Origin: Methyloprofundus sp.
GTDB taxonomy: Bacteria > Pseudomonadota > Gammaproteobacteria > Methylococcales > Methylomonadaceae
Length of the DNA stretch: 13,842 bases
Assembly: GCA_030636485.1 (NCBI GenBank)
Contig: DAOVWV010000011.1
Span: 1-13,842 of the forward strand
Direction: 5' to 3'
Shown here: positions 6,721 to 13,842 of the stretch, one piece after another
Layout of the letters: every line of letters starts with the position of its first letter
Numbering within the stretch: position 1 is the stretch's first letter
The notes under the pieces: generated by a model
Database searches by the model: none
Told to the model about the DNA's origin: nothing
Seen by the model: the letters and a program-made list of their open reading frames with translations, nothing else
Translations under genes and position numbers: made by a program

Positions 6721-9335
6721 ATAACATAGAGACTCAGAAACCGGTCGCCGCCAAAGAAATCAAACAAACGATAAAGCATTACAACCAGTATCTTAAAGAG
6801 ATATTTTCCCCGCACAAACCAGTCCAGGAATTTTTACTCGCCAAATCACAATTCACCGACAAACTACTGGATGTCATCTGGAACCAGTTTATCACTCATA
6901 ATACCGAGCACTTCGCCTTAATCGCTGTGGGTGGCTATGGACGACAGGAGATGTTCCCCTATTCAGACATTGATATTCTGGTGCTATATCACGATGACAC
7001 CCAGGAAGAGGACAAACAGCAACTCGGGGATTTCTGCACCTTCCTATGGGATACCGGATTAAAGCTCGGGCTGAGTGTACGCAGCACTACCGAGTGCCTG
7101 CAAGCGACCGATGAAGACCAGACCATCTACACCAGCCTGATGGAATCCCGCCACCTTGTTGGTAACAACGCCCTGACCAGCGACTTAAACGACAAAATAG
7201 CAAGCAGGAAATCATGGTCTTCTGAAGATTTTTATAACGCCAAGATTGCAGAGCAACACTTGCGCTACAAGAAATTCCATAATACCGCCTTTAACCTGGA
7301 ACCCAATATCAAAGAAAGCCCAGGTGGCTTAAGGGATCTGCAAATTCTATCCTGGGTCTTTAAGCATCATTATCAATGCGCCAGCCTGGCCGAACTGACC
7401 AAATACGACTTCCTGCCCCAGAGCGAATATGCAGAATTACTTGCAGCACAGGCATTATTATGGAAAATCCGTTACGCACTGCATTTGCAGACAGGGCGTT
7501 GCGAAGACCGGTTATTATTTGATTTTCAACGCGATATAGCCACACTTTTTGGCTTTACAGAAGCGCAGGACAATGCGGGCGTAGAACAGTTTATGCAACA
7601 CTATTTTAAAACCGTGATGCAACTGGAACGCCTTAACGAAACACTGCTGCAAGACTTTAACGAACACTGCCTGCCACATGATGGCAAAACCTATAAGGCA
7701 CAAGTCATCAACAATAATTTTGACAGCATTGCAGGTTATATTGCCGCCAGAAGCGTTAATGTCTTTCAAACACAGCCACGCGCATTACTGGAAATCTTTT
7801 TATTACTGCAAAAAATCCCTGCACTCAAAGGCATTAGAGCAACCACCATCCGGCTTATTCGCAGTAATCTACATCTGATTGATGACAGCTTTCGCCAGGA
7901 TCCCGCCGTCCGCCAGTTATTCATTGATATATTACGCCAGCCACGCGGCATTACCCACGTGCTACGTCATATGAACCGTTATGGCGTGTTAGCCGCCTAT
8001 TTGCCCAGTTTTGATAATATCGTTGCACGTATGCAATACGATCTTTTTCATATTTATACTGTTGACGAACACACGCTGTTTGTCATCCGTAATTTACGCC
8101 GTTTTGCACTGACAAAACACAATAAAGAACTGCCGTTTTGCAATGATATTTTCCTATTGATTCCCAAGCCCCATGTTTTATATATCGCTGGTTTATTTCA
8201 CGATATAGCCAAAGGAAAAAAAGGCAATCATGCCGACCTCGGCGCGGTCATCGTACAACAGTTCTGTGTGGATCATAAAATGTCAGAACGTGATACCAAA
8301 CTGATTTGCTGGCTAGTCAAAAATCATCTGGAAATGTCGATGACGGCACAACGAAAAGACATCAGTGACCCCGATGTCATCCATGAATTTGCCGAAAAAG
8401 TGGGCAAGCCAGAATATCTGAACTATCTATACCTACTCACCGTTGCCGATATTCGCGCGACCAACCCTAAACTCTGGACATCATGGAAAGATTCTTTACT
8501 GAAAGAGCTGTATATTGCAACACTCAATGCATTGAGACGCGGCCTGCAAAACCCGATCAAACAGCAAGATACCATTCAGGAAACCAAAGCCGAAGCATAC
8601 AAAGAGCTGATTAAAAAAGGACTATCCGAGGCCAGCATAGAAAAGACATGGCAATATATCAGCCCCGATTATTTCCTACGTTATTATCCTGATGAAATCA
8701 TCTGGCACACCATTGCCATTAACAATTTCAATGAGGCAGATTTACCTCTTATTCTGTTACGCCCTCAAAATCAACGCGGTAGCGCAGAAGTATTTATCTA
8801 TGCACACCACCAACAAGAAGACTTTATATTCTCTCGTACCACCGCCGCACTGGATAAACTAGGGCTGAACATTCTGGATGCAAGAATTATCACTTCGCCA
8901 AATCAGTATATCCTGAATAGTTTTCAAGTTCTGGAGCAATCTGGCGAACCCATTAGTGATCTACGCAGGGAGCTACATATTTGCTCCACCATTAAACAGC
9001 AACTACAGGCACAATCAGCCACACCGCCGCAAAACATGAACCAGCAATCACGCCAGGCGGAGCATTTCCCTATCCGCACTAAAGCGTCTTTTCATCCCGA
9101 CCCACAAAACCGCTACAACATCCTACAGCTAATCACCACCGACCATCCAGGCCTGTTATCAAAAGTGGGGCAGCTTTTTCGCAAGCATCATTTTAATATT
9201 CTCAATGCGAAAATTAGCACCATAGGCAGCCGCACTGAAGATATGTTTTTTCTCAGCACACAAGATCAACAGCTGATCAAGCCTGAGCAGCAGCAGGCCT
9301 TTATTGATGAGCTAAAGCAATTACTGGAAAATTAG
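6717..9335 (+). CDS. glnD: Bifunctional PII uridylyltransferase / uridylyl-removing enzyme
   Basis: GlnD senses glutamine and modifies PII (GlnB/GlnK), the first step of the nitrogen-status cascade controlling GlnE and NtrBC. The 872-residue product is near the family length of about 890. The nucleotidyltransferase domain has VGGYGRQEMFPYSDIDILV at 71-89, with catalytic D84 and D86. The conserved ESPGGLRDLQ follows near 200. The HD hydrolase domain has LFHDIAKGKKGNHADLG with H495-D496. Two C-terminal ACT domains start near 690 (EVFIYAHH...FSRTTAALDKLGLNILDARI) and 800 (YNILQLITTDHPGLLSKVG), the expected glutamine-sensing pair. All catalytic motifs are intact. It overlaps map by ATGA and is followed by a perfect hairpin that separates it from the convergent moaE. 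Confidence 0.98.
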   Translation: MNNIETQKPVAAKEIKQTIKHYNQYLKEIFSPHKPVQEFLLAKSQFTDKLLDVIWNQFITHNTEHFALIAVGGYGRQEMFPYSDIDILVLYHDDTQEEDKQQLGDFCTFLWDTGLKLGLSVRSTTECLQATDEDQTIYTSLMESRHLVGNNALTSDLNDKIASRKSWSSEDFYNAKIAEQHLRYKKFHNTAFNLEPNIKESPGGLRDLQILSWVFKHHYQCASLAELTKYDFLPQSEYAELLAAQALLWKIRYALHLQTGRCEDRLLFDFQRDIATLFGFTEAQDNAGVEQFMQHYFKTVMQLERLNETLLQDFNEHCLPHDGKTYKAQVINNNFDSIAGYIAARSVNVFQTQPRALLEIFLLLQKIPALKGIRATTIRLIRSNLHLIDDSFRQDPAVRQLFIDILRQPRGITHVLRHMNRYGVLAAYLPSFDNIVARMQYDLFHIYTVDEHTLFVIRNLRRFALTKHNKELPFCNDIFLLIPKPHVLYIAGLFHDIAKGKKGNHADLGAVIVQQFCVDHKMSERDTKLICWLVKNHLEMSMTAQRKDISDPDVIHEFAEKVGKPEYLNYLYLLTVADIRATNPKLWTSWKDSLLKELYIATLNALRRGLQNPIKQQDTIQETKAEAYKELIKKGLSEASIEKTWQYISPDYFLRYYPDEIIWHTIAINNFNEADLPLILLRPQNQRGSAEVFIYAHHQQEDFIFSRTTAALDKLGLNILDARIITSPNQYILNSFQVLEQSGEPISDLRRELHICSTIKQQLQAQSATPPQNMNQQSRQAEHFPIRTKASFHPDPQNRYNILQLITTDHPGLLSKVGQLFRKHHFNILNAKISTIGSRTEDMFFLSTQDQQLIKPEQQQAFIDELKQLLEN

Positions 9336-9343
9336 CACCTTAC

Positions 9344-9370
9344 GAGGCATGGGTGAATCACCCATGCCTC
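9344..9370. terminator. Perfect hairpin between convergent glnD and moaE
   Basis: An 11-bp perfect inverted repeat, GAGGCATGGGT and ACCCATGCCTC, with a 5-nt loop GAATC, begins 9 bp after the glnD stop and ends 24 bp before the moaE stop. Its place between two converging genes suggests a bidirectional terminator or 3'-end stabiliser. Neither side has a clear T-tract, so it may stabilise transcript ends rather than terminate transcription. Confidence 0.5.
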
Positions 9371-9393
9371 AACTAAGCATCCCCACGTCTTCC

Positions 9394-9837
9394 TTACAAA
9401 TACCCATCACTATTTTTCGCCACCCAGCGACTGTTATCATCGACCAGTATCTCTTTCTTCCAGAAAGGCACCTTCGATTTTAACTCTTCCATGATAAATC
9501 GACTGGCATCAAAGGCATCCCCACGATGCACTGACCAGATAGCAACCAGCACCAATACATCATCCGGATAGACATCACCCACCCGGTGAATCACTAATGA
9601 ATCCAGCATAGCCCACCGTTGCTCTGCCTCAGTCACAACCCGCTCCAGCTGTTTTTCTGTCATCCCCGGGTAATGCTCCAGCGTCATTCCTTTCACCTTA
9701 TCCCCGGCATTAAAATCCCGCATGGTACCGATAAATAGATTGGTCGCGCCATATTTACCCGCCAAAGCAGCTTGCTGCGCTTGATACGCCTGCACCTCTG
9801 CAAACGGATCGAATTCAGCGGGGACTATTTTAATCAT
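9394..9837 (-). CDS. moaE: Molybdopterin synthase, large (catalytic) subunit
   Basis: MoaE, with thiocarboxylated MoaD, inserts the dithiolene sulfurs into cyclic pyranopterin monophosphate to form molybdopterin. The 147-residue product has the conserved GTMRDFN (37-43), TLEHYPGMTEKQLE (52-65), IHRVGDVYPDD (83-93), VHRGDAFDA (103-111) and ELKSKVPFWKKE (118-129). K120 and K127 correspond to the catalytic lysines of the family. I chose the ATG at 9837 because the family starts here and GGAGG sits 7 nt upstream, inside the end of moaD. An in-frame open stretch further upstream (to 10023) only reads moaD in another frame. One base separates the moaD stop from this start, so the genes are coupled. 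moaA, moaB and moeA are not in the window. Confidence 0.96.
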   Translation of the reverse strand: MIKIVPAEFDPFAEVQAYQAQQAALAGKYGATNLFIGTMRDFNAGDKVKGMTLEHYPGMTEKQLERVVTEAEQRWAMLDSLVIHRVGDVYPDDVLVLVAIWSVHRGDAFDASRFIMEELKSKVPFWKKEILVDDNSRWVAKNSDGYL

Positions 9838-9838
9838 C

Positions 9839-10078
9839 TCAACCTCCCGTGACAGGCGGAAAAAATGCCAGTTCATCCCCATCAAGCACTGGGTGCGCCA
9901 TATCAACATATTCCATATTAACGGCCGCCAGGGTATTTTCCGGCATAGCCTGTGCAGGCACCACCCTCGCCCAAACCTCGGCAACATTAAGTGCCTGCTC
10001 AAACTCCAAGGTATCGCCCTCACGCCCCAAGCTTTCTTTCAAACTTGCAAAATAACGTATTTTTATCGCCACAGCCAT
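9839..10078 (-). CDS. moaD: Molybdopterin synthase, small (sulfur carrier) subunit
   Basis: MoaD is the ubiquitin-like sulfur carrier of molybdopterin synthase. Its C-terminal glycine is adenylated by MoeB and becomes a thiocarboxylate. The product is 79 residues, as usual, beginning MAVAIKIRYFASLKESLG and ending FFPPVTGG, with the essential Gly-Gly at 78-79. The beta-grasp core includes a typical EYVDMAHPVLDGDELAFFPPV end. The ATG at 10078 has only a weak ribosome-binding site (GAGTGA). It is the first gene of the moaD-moaE pair, which diverges from moaC across a 162-bp gap containing a strong hairpin. Confidence 0.95.
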   Translation of the reverse strand: MAVAIKIRYFASLKESLGREGDTLEFEQALNVAEVWARVVPAQAMPENTLAAVNMEYVDMAHPVLDGDELAFFPPVTGG

Positions 10079-10151
10079 TCACTCATACACTAAAAAAATA
10101 GATAATATACAGATAATATGATTTCTCAGCTAAATAAATTCCATTTACATA

Positions 10152-10184
10152 ACGGATAACATCCCTTTGAGGGATGGTATCCGT
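10152..10184. promoter_or_regulatory. Long imperfect palindrome in the moaD/moaC divergent promoter region
   Basis: Two arms, ACGGATA-A-CATCCCT (10152-10166) and AGGGATG-G-TATCCGT (10170-10184), pair over 14 of 15 positions around a 3-nt TTG loop. The structure lies midway between divergent moaD and moaC. A possible moaC promoter, TTGAGG (10167-10172) with a 17-bp gap to TATTTT (10190-10195), starts within it. It could be an operator or an RNA element of the moaC leader. It does not match the ModE site or the Moco riboswitch as I know them. A terminator is less likely, since no T-run is adjacent. Confidence 0.45.
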
Positions 10185-10240
10185 GACATTATTTTTCTGA
10201 AAATCTATAACGCTCTTTTATCTAAACAACACAATAATCA

Positions 10241-10726
10241 ATGACAAAGTTAACACACTTCAATCAATCAGGTGAAGCCCATATGGTTGATGTAGGCGAA
10301 AAAGCCATCACCCAACGAACCGCTGTGACCACCGGTTATATCGAAATGCTACCGAGCACCCTGGCATTAATTATCGACGGCGGGCATAAAAAAGGCGACG
10401 TATTGTCCATTGCCCGCATAGCGGGCATTATGGCCAGCAAACGAACCGCTGATTTAATCCCCCTATGCCACCCCTTGCCCATAACCCATGTAGAGCTAAA
10501 CTTTACAACAGATACAACAAACAACCGTATCCACTGCCAGACCACCGTCAAAACCAATGGCCAGACAGGTGTCGAAATGGAAGCACTCACCGCAACACAA
10601 ATCGCCTTACTCACTATCTATGATATGTGTAAAGCCGTTGATCGCGGCATGAGCATTAATAAGGTACAACTAGCCGAAAAATCTGGCGGCAAATCAGGAC
10701 ACTGGCAACGCTCGGAACAGCCATAA
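10241..10726 (+). CDS. moaC: Cyclic pyranopterin monophosphate synthase
   Basis: MoaC converts the MoaA product (3',8-cyclo-7,8-dihydro-GTP) to cyclic pyranopterin monophosphate, the first stable Moco intermediate. The 161-residue product is colinear with E. coli Moa[20 protein letters not shown] at the start, K51 and ARIAGI (58-63), DLIPLCHPL (71-79) with H77, TGVEMEALT (109-117), [10 protein letters not shown] (126-135) with D128 and K131, and KSGGKSG (147-153). All active-site residues seen in the family are present. The start is clear by homology, but there is no good Shine-Dalgarno sequence. It is divergent from moaD-moaE and lies 4 bp before the permease gene. Confidence 0.97.
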   Translation: MTKLTHFNQSGEAHMVDVGEKAITQRTAVTTGYIEMLPSTLALIIDGGHKKGDVLSIARIAGIMASKRTADLIPLCHPLPITHVELNFTTDTTNNRIHCQTTVKTNGQTGVEMEALTATQIALLTIYDMCKAVDRGMSINKVQLAEKSGGKSGHWQRSEQP

Positions 10727-10730
10727 GTGC

Positions 10731-11426
10731 GTGGATTATTTTACTGAGTCTACCCTTGCAGCCCTAAAGCTATTATTGCAGTTTAACCCAGAAATCTACC
10801 TGATCGTCTGGACATCACTCAAAATAGCACTGATTGCAACACTCCTCGCTGCCGCTATTGCAATCCCTATAGGCATAATCATTGCAGTCAACTCATTCAT
10901 CGGCAAAAGACTATTATTGCAATGCCTTAATACCTTGATGGCAATGCCCACTGTGATGATTGGGCTTATTTTCTTTGGCCTGCTAAGTCGCCGTGGCCTA
11001 TTAGGTGACTATGGCCTGCTGTACACAGAAACCGCCGTCATTATAGGAGAGGCCAGTTTAATACTGCCTATCATTATTAATATGACGGTCGTTGCCGTCT
11101 TATCAGCCGACAGTCGGTTACTACCGACATTAAAATCAATGGGGGCAACACAAGCCCAGTTAATCATACCGTTACTGAAAGAATTGCGTTATGTGGTACT
11201 GGCTGCCGTGATTACCGGCTTTGGTCGCGCCATTGGCGAAGTGGGAGCGGCAATGATGCTGGGGGGAAATATACATGGCACGACACGCACCATGACCACG
11301 GCAATTGCCTTAGAGACCAGTAAAGGCAATTTTGAGCTTGGCCTGGCATTAGGTATCGTGCTATTACTGATTGCCTTTATGGTTAATTTTCTACTCCAGC
11401 AGCTTAGCCCAGAGAGTATGTCATAA
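10731..11426 (+). CDS. tupB: ABC transporter permease, tungstate (TupB)-like
   Basis: This is a 231-residue integral membrane permease with about five helices (roughly 22-53, 62-84, 100-125, 150-165, 203-224). The cytoplasmic EAA-type loop, LKSMGATQAQLIIPLLKE (134-151), would contact an ATPase. The segment GFGRAIGEVGAAMMLGGNI (163-181), followed by TRTMTTAIALETSKGN, is typical of TupB-type tungstate permeases and close relatives for other oxyanions. The GTG start at 10731 is the first usable one and lacks a clear ribosome-binding site; coupling to moaC, 4 bp upstream, is likely. Neither the ATPase (TupC) nor the binding protein (TupA) is next to it: the next gene downstream is a copper oxidase, after a MITE. 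Substrate (W, Mo, or possibly V) is inferred from family and neighbour. Confidence 0.85.
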   Translation: MDYFTESTLAALKLLLQFNPEIYLIVWTSLKIALIATLLAAAIAIPIGIIIAVNSFIGKRLLLQCLNTLMAMPTVMIGLIFFGLLSRRGLLGDYGLLYTETAVIIGEASLILPIIINMTVVAVLSADSRLLPTLKSMGATQAQLIIPLLKELRYVVLAAVITGFGRAIGEVGAAMMLGGNIHGTTRTMTTAIALETSKGNFELGLALGIVLLLIAFMVNFLLQQLSPESMS

Positions 11427-11515
11427 ACCGCTGTCATCATTATCATATACTCCACACAGCCAGCTGAACTTTATCAATAAAAGCGTGGTATTATAGTCGG
11501 TTAATATACTATTCA

Positions 11516-11697
11516 GTCACTTCTCATTATCCAATGGCATCTGAACGATACAAAAAGTCGTCATTCCTGCATGCTGTTAGCAGGAATCTATGTTCAATGT
11601 AGATTCCCGATAAATGCTTGTGCCCACGCTTGACTGGGTAAACTTCGGGAATGACGACCTTTTCACCTGCATTTACCCGTGAATAATGAGAGCTTAC
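11516..11697. mobile_element. MITE-like non-autonomous element, copy 2, downstream of tupB
   Basis: This 182-bp non-coding copy is related to the element at 1512-1689 but reversed. Its ends are GTCACTTCTCATTAT and, on the complement of the right side, GTAAGCTCTCATTAT. The flanks are ACTATTCA (11508-11515) and ACTCTTCA (11698-11705), an 8-bp direct repeat with one mismatch, close in sequence to the duplication of copy 1. The core again reads GTCATTCC to GGAATGAC with paired hairpins. A 26-nt block (11616-11641) is inserted in the arm of one hairpin and lies elsewhere in copy 1. The 357-bp gap between tupB and the oxidase gene holds this element and otherwise only unrecognised AT-rich flanks. 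Confidence 0.82.
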
Positions 11698-11783
11698 ACT
11701 CTTCAGACTAGGCAGGGATGCTTACACTTTAATGCTTTAATATCCGTTTATTAACGCCCCTTTTTATTCTTGCCAGTCTTACT

Positions 11784-13439
11784 ATGCCCAACAAAATTTT
11801 ATATTACCGCCTTATACCTGTTGTTGTTATTCTGATTGCCCTCAGCATATGGCTCTTTCCTGATTTTTTTCAACGTGCGGCAGGTATCAATTTACCAGCG
11901 GGACAACAACCCCAGCTTAGCCAGGCACTCAAAATCGACAAGCCCTGCATAGACCTACACCCTGAATGGCGGGCGGCACAAATCATTGATGGTGTTAAAA
12001 TAGCAGAATCCCGGCTTTGTGAACCCGACAACCCCTACAATATCGCATCCTTTGTGCTGGGTATGAATAATATTTCCATGCGGACAATGATGCAGAGCCG
12101 TATAGCCGAAGATGCGTTAACAAAAAGTGATGATCTGGATGGCGATGGCGATCCGGATATTATCCGTATCAAGCTGGAAGTACTCGAATTAAATGGTGCA
12201 ACACCCGATAGCACAGGTGTCTTCCCTACCTACGACATTGCCCCGGGAATACAACCCGGTATGTGGGCTTTTTCACCCAAATTACGCGGCATGAGTGTCA
12301 AAAATTTCCGCTCTCAAAAAGCCAATGCCATCTTACGCGCACCCTCCCCTGTGATCCGCGTAGAACAAGGCGACAAAGTCTATATTACTCTGGAAAACAC
12401 CCATTACTTCCCTCACACCCTGCATTTTCACGGTGTAGACCATGCGTTTAAAACCTCAACCGGCGGGGATAATGATGGCGTTCCCGTCACCGGTGAAAAG
12501 CCCGTGATGCCCGGCTCAACACGCACCTATGAATTACAGCCACGTCATGCTGGCACCATGCTTTATCACTGTCACGTACAAACGGACAAGCATCTAATGA
12601 TGGGGCTAAATGGCATGTTTGTCGTCGAAGAAAACAAACCCAACAACTGGGTGCAAACCTTTAATGTCGGTGCAGGGCATGTGCGCCATTCTTCGGTTGC
12701 CATAAAAGAAAAATTTGACCGCGAATATGACCTGCATTATCAATCCATTGATAAAAATCTGGCAAAAACCATCCAGCAATCCAATGATATACGCGAAATT
12801 TCAAAGCAAATGCACCGCGTTTATAATATGAGTGAATCGAATGAAAATTATTTTATGCTCAATGGACACTCTTTCCCATACACTTTGCGCGATGCCCTGG
12901 TGATTGCCAAGCCTGACGAAGATATTAAACTACGCATAGCCAATACCCAGCATAGTCATATTGCCGTCCATATACACGGCCATAAAGCGACCATTACCGA
13001 TTATGATGGTGTCGCACAAAACCCAGCGGCACAAATTACCCGTGATGTTTATAGCTTATCCGCTGCGCAACGTATAGACCTGCATTTACAAACCACCAAC
13101 GATGGTTTGCACAGCTATGGCGAGGGAGTCTGGTTATTTCATGACCACGTAGAAATGGCCGTTGCCAACGACGGCATAAGCCCCGGAGGAAATATTGCCT
13201 TACTGGTTTATGAGAGCATGCTCAGTGAACAAGGTATGCCCACCGTACTGCGTGAAGATGCTTTGGATGATGTATTAACCAACAGTTACTACGCTAAACA
13301 GCGGCCACTCTGGGGAAAACGGGAAGCCGGAAGGCTGGCTCCGGATTATCTGCGCATTATTTTGTTTGGTTTATTAGTGGGTCTTAGCATTGGGCTGATA
13401 CTTTTTATTATTCGCGGTTTAAACAAGGCTGACTCATGA
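11784..13439 (+). CDS. Membrane-anchored two-domain multicopper oxidase (type C-like)
   Basis: The 551-residue protein has an N-terminal signal anchor (10-27) and a C-terminal membrane helix (523-544, then RGLNK), so the body should lie in the periplasm. Cupredoxin domain 1 carries FPHTLHFHG (H211, H214, H216) and YHCHVQTDKHLMMG (H262, C263, H264, H270). Domain 2 carries HSHIAVHIHGH (H392, H396, H398) and FHDHVE (H453, H455), where Asp454 replaces the type-1 copper cysteine. Four His-x-His motifs can form the trinuclear centre, while type-1 copper is possible only in domain 1. This is the type C layout of two-domain oxidases such as the Nitrosomonas blue copper oxidase. An EF-hand-like DLDGDGDPD is at 117-125. 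The substrate is unknown: metal ions, phenols or electron-transfer partners are all possible. It overlaps the next cupredoxin gene by ATGA. No clear ribosome-binding site precedes the ATG. Confidence 0.88.
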   Translation: MPNKILYYRLIPVVVILIALSIWLFPDFFQRAAGINLPAGQQPQLSQALKIDKPCIDLHPEWRAAQIIDGVKIAESRLCEPDNPYNIASFVLGMNNISMRTMMQSRIAEDALTKSDDLDGDGDPDIIRIKLEVLELNGATPDSTGVFPTYDIAPGIQPGMWAFSPKLRGMSVKNFRSQKANAILRAPSPVIRVEQGDKVYITLENTHYFPHTLHFHGVDHAFKTSTGGDNDGVPVTGEKPVMPGSTRTYELQPRHAGTMLYHCHVQTDKHLMMGLNGMFVVEENKPNNWVQTFNVGAGHVRHSSVAIKEKFDREYDLHYQSIDKNLAKTIQQSNDIREISKQMHRVYNMSESNENYFMLNGHSFPYTLRDALVIAKPDEDIKLRIANTQHSHIAVHIHGHKATITDYDGVAQNPAAQITRDVYSLSAAQRIDLHLQTTNDGLHSYGEGVWLFHDHVEMAVANDGISPGGNIALLVYESMLSEQGMPTVLREDALDDVLTNSYYAKQRPLWGKREAGRLAPDYLRIILFGLLVGLSIGLILFIIRGLNKADS

Positions 13440-13842
13440 AAAACTCCCTCTTATTGCTATGCTTTTATCTTTTAGCCACGCCTGTCTATGCCGCAATGAA
13501 TCACGGCGGTATGATCATGGATGAAAAGGGTATGATTATGAATCACACCCCAGACACACTCCCCAAAGATTGCAAAGAAGTTTCTGAAGATGTCAATATC
13601 ACCATCCGCGGTGGAAAAAAGTTTGCCAAAGACTATGCCGGTAAAATGTTCACTTATGATAAGCGCGACTGGCAAGTGCCCCCCTGCGCCCGTGTCAACG
13701 TCACCTTTATCAATGAAGATGATATTCGCCACCAATTTATGATTCATGGCCTGCCTGGCTATATGTACCCTAAAGGCATGTTTACCATAGAACTCTATGG
13801 TAAAGGCCAGAAAACCGGCTCGTTTATCGTTCCCAGCCGTGA
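13436..13842 (+). CDS. Secreted cupredoxin-like copper protein, partial (3' end beyond window)
   Basis: The 135 visible residues start with a signal peptide (KNSLLLLCFYLLATPVYA, probable cleavage after residue 19). A Met/His-rich stretch MNHGGMIMDEKGMIMNH (21-37) could bind Cu(I). A cupredoxin-like beta domain follows: VNITIRGGKKFAKDY (53-67), VPPCARVNVTFINEDD (81-96) and DIRHQFMIHGLPGYM (97-111), where H99 or H104 is the likely first type-1 copper ligand. The expected distal Cys-His-Met loop lies past the window edge, so copper binding is not proven. Two cysteines (46, 84) might form a disulfide. The ATG overlaps the oxidase stop by 4 bp, so this protein is likely co-expressed and may be its electron partner or copper chaperone. 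Confidence 0.82.
   Translation, partial: MKNSLLLLCFYLLATPVYAAMNHGGMIMDEKGMIMNHTPDTLPKDCKEVSEDVNITIRGGKKFAKDYAGKMFTYDKRDWQVPPCARVNVTFINEDDIRHQFMIHGLPGYMYPKGMFTIELYGKGQKTGSFIVPSR

Noticed and set aside
9838..10023. N-terminal extension of moaE to an ATG at 10023
   Set aside because: The extra 62 residues read moaD in another frame. The MoaE family starts at MIKIVPAEF, which has GGAGG just upstream.
10079..10240. Molybdenum cofactor riboswitch or ModE operator upstream of moaC
   Set aside because: The Moco riboswitch is larger with multiple conserved loops and usually precedes moaA. I see only one simple hairpin and no ModE-like half-sites.
13472..13747. Minus-strand frame of 91 codons in the cupredoxin gene
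   Set aside because: The plus-strand frame has a signal peptide, cupredoxin motifs and operon overlap with the oxidase; this one is its shadow.

Overview
The window looks like a chromosomal segment of a gammaproteobacterium with a moderately AT-rich genome; I cannot name the genus. The minus-strand order rpsB-tsf-pyrH-frr-uppS-cdsA-dxr, with map-glnD divergent from rpsB, is the classical proteobacterial translation/envelope cluster. The uppS-cdsA-dxr order resembles pseudomonads and relatives rather than Escherichia, where dxr precedes uppS. Predicted proteins align closely with gammaproteobacterial families from memory; no search was run.

Layout. Positions 1-5670 (minus strand) hold dxr (3' part cut by the window edge), cdsA, uppS, frr, pyrH, tsf and rpsB. 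rpsB has a long structured leader that probably mediates S2 autoregulation, a hairpin/T-tract lies between rpsB and tsf, and a clear intrinsic terminator follows tsf. pyrH has its own strong sigma70-like promoter, so pyrH-frr-uppS-cdsA-dxr looks like a second transcription unit. Positions 5956-9335 (plus strand) hold map and glnD, which overlap by ATGA. A perfect hairpin separates glnD from the convergent moaD-moaE pair (minus strand, 10078-9394). moaC and a tungstate-type ABC permease (tupB-like) run divergently on the plus strand. Positions 11784-13842 (plus strand) hold a copper operon: a double membrane-anchored two-domain multicopper oxidase overlapping a secreted cupredoxin that runs off the window.

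The most unusual structure is a pair of about 180-bp non-coding mobile elements (MITE-like) at 1512-1689 and 11516-11697. They lie in opposite orientation. Each has GT...AC terminal inverted repeats containing TCATTAT, each is flanked by an 8-bp direct repeat (one perfect, one with one mismatch), and each contains a cruciform core of GTCATTCC/GGAATGAC type. One sits inside the essential uppS-cdsA operon and the other between the permease and the copper operon. A 25-26 nt internal block is moved and flipped between the two copies.

How the genes fit together: the left half supplies translation (S2, EF-Ts, RRF, MetAP), UMP phosphorylation, undecaprenyl and CDP-DAG lipid precursors, and the MEP isoprenoid pathway that feeds UppS. 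GlnD is the nitrogen-status sensor. MoaC/MoaD/MoaE plus the TupB-like permease suggest oxyanion (W/Mo) uptake linked to pterin cofactor synthesis. The last two genes are periplasmic copper proteins.
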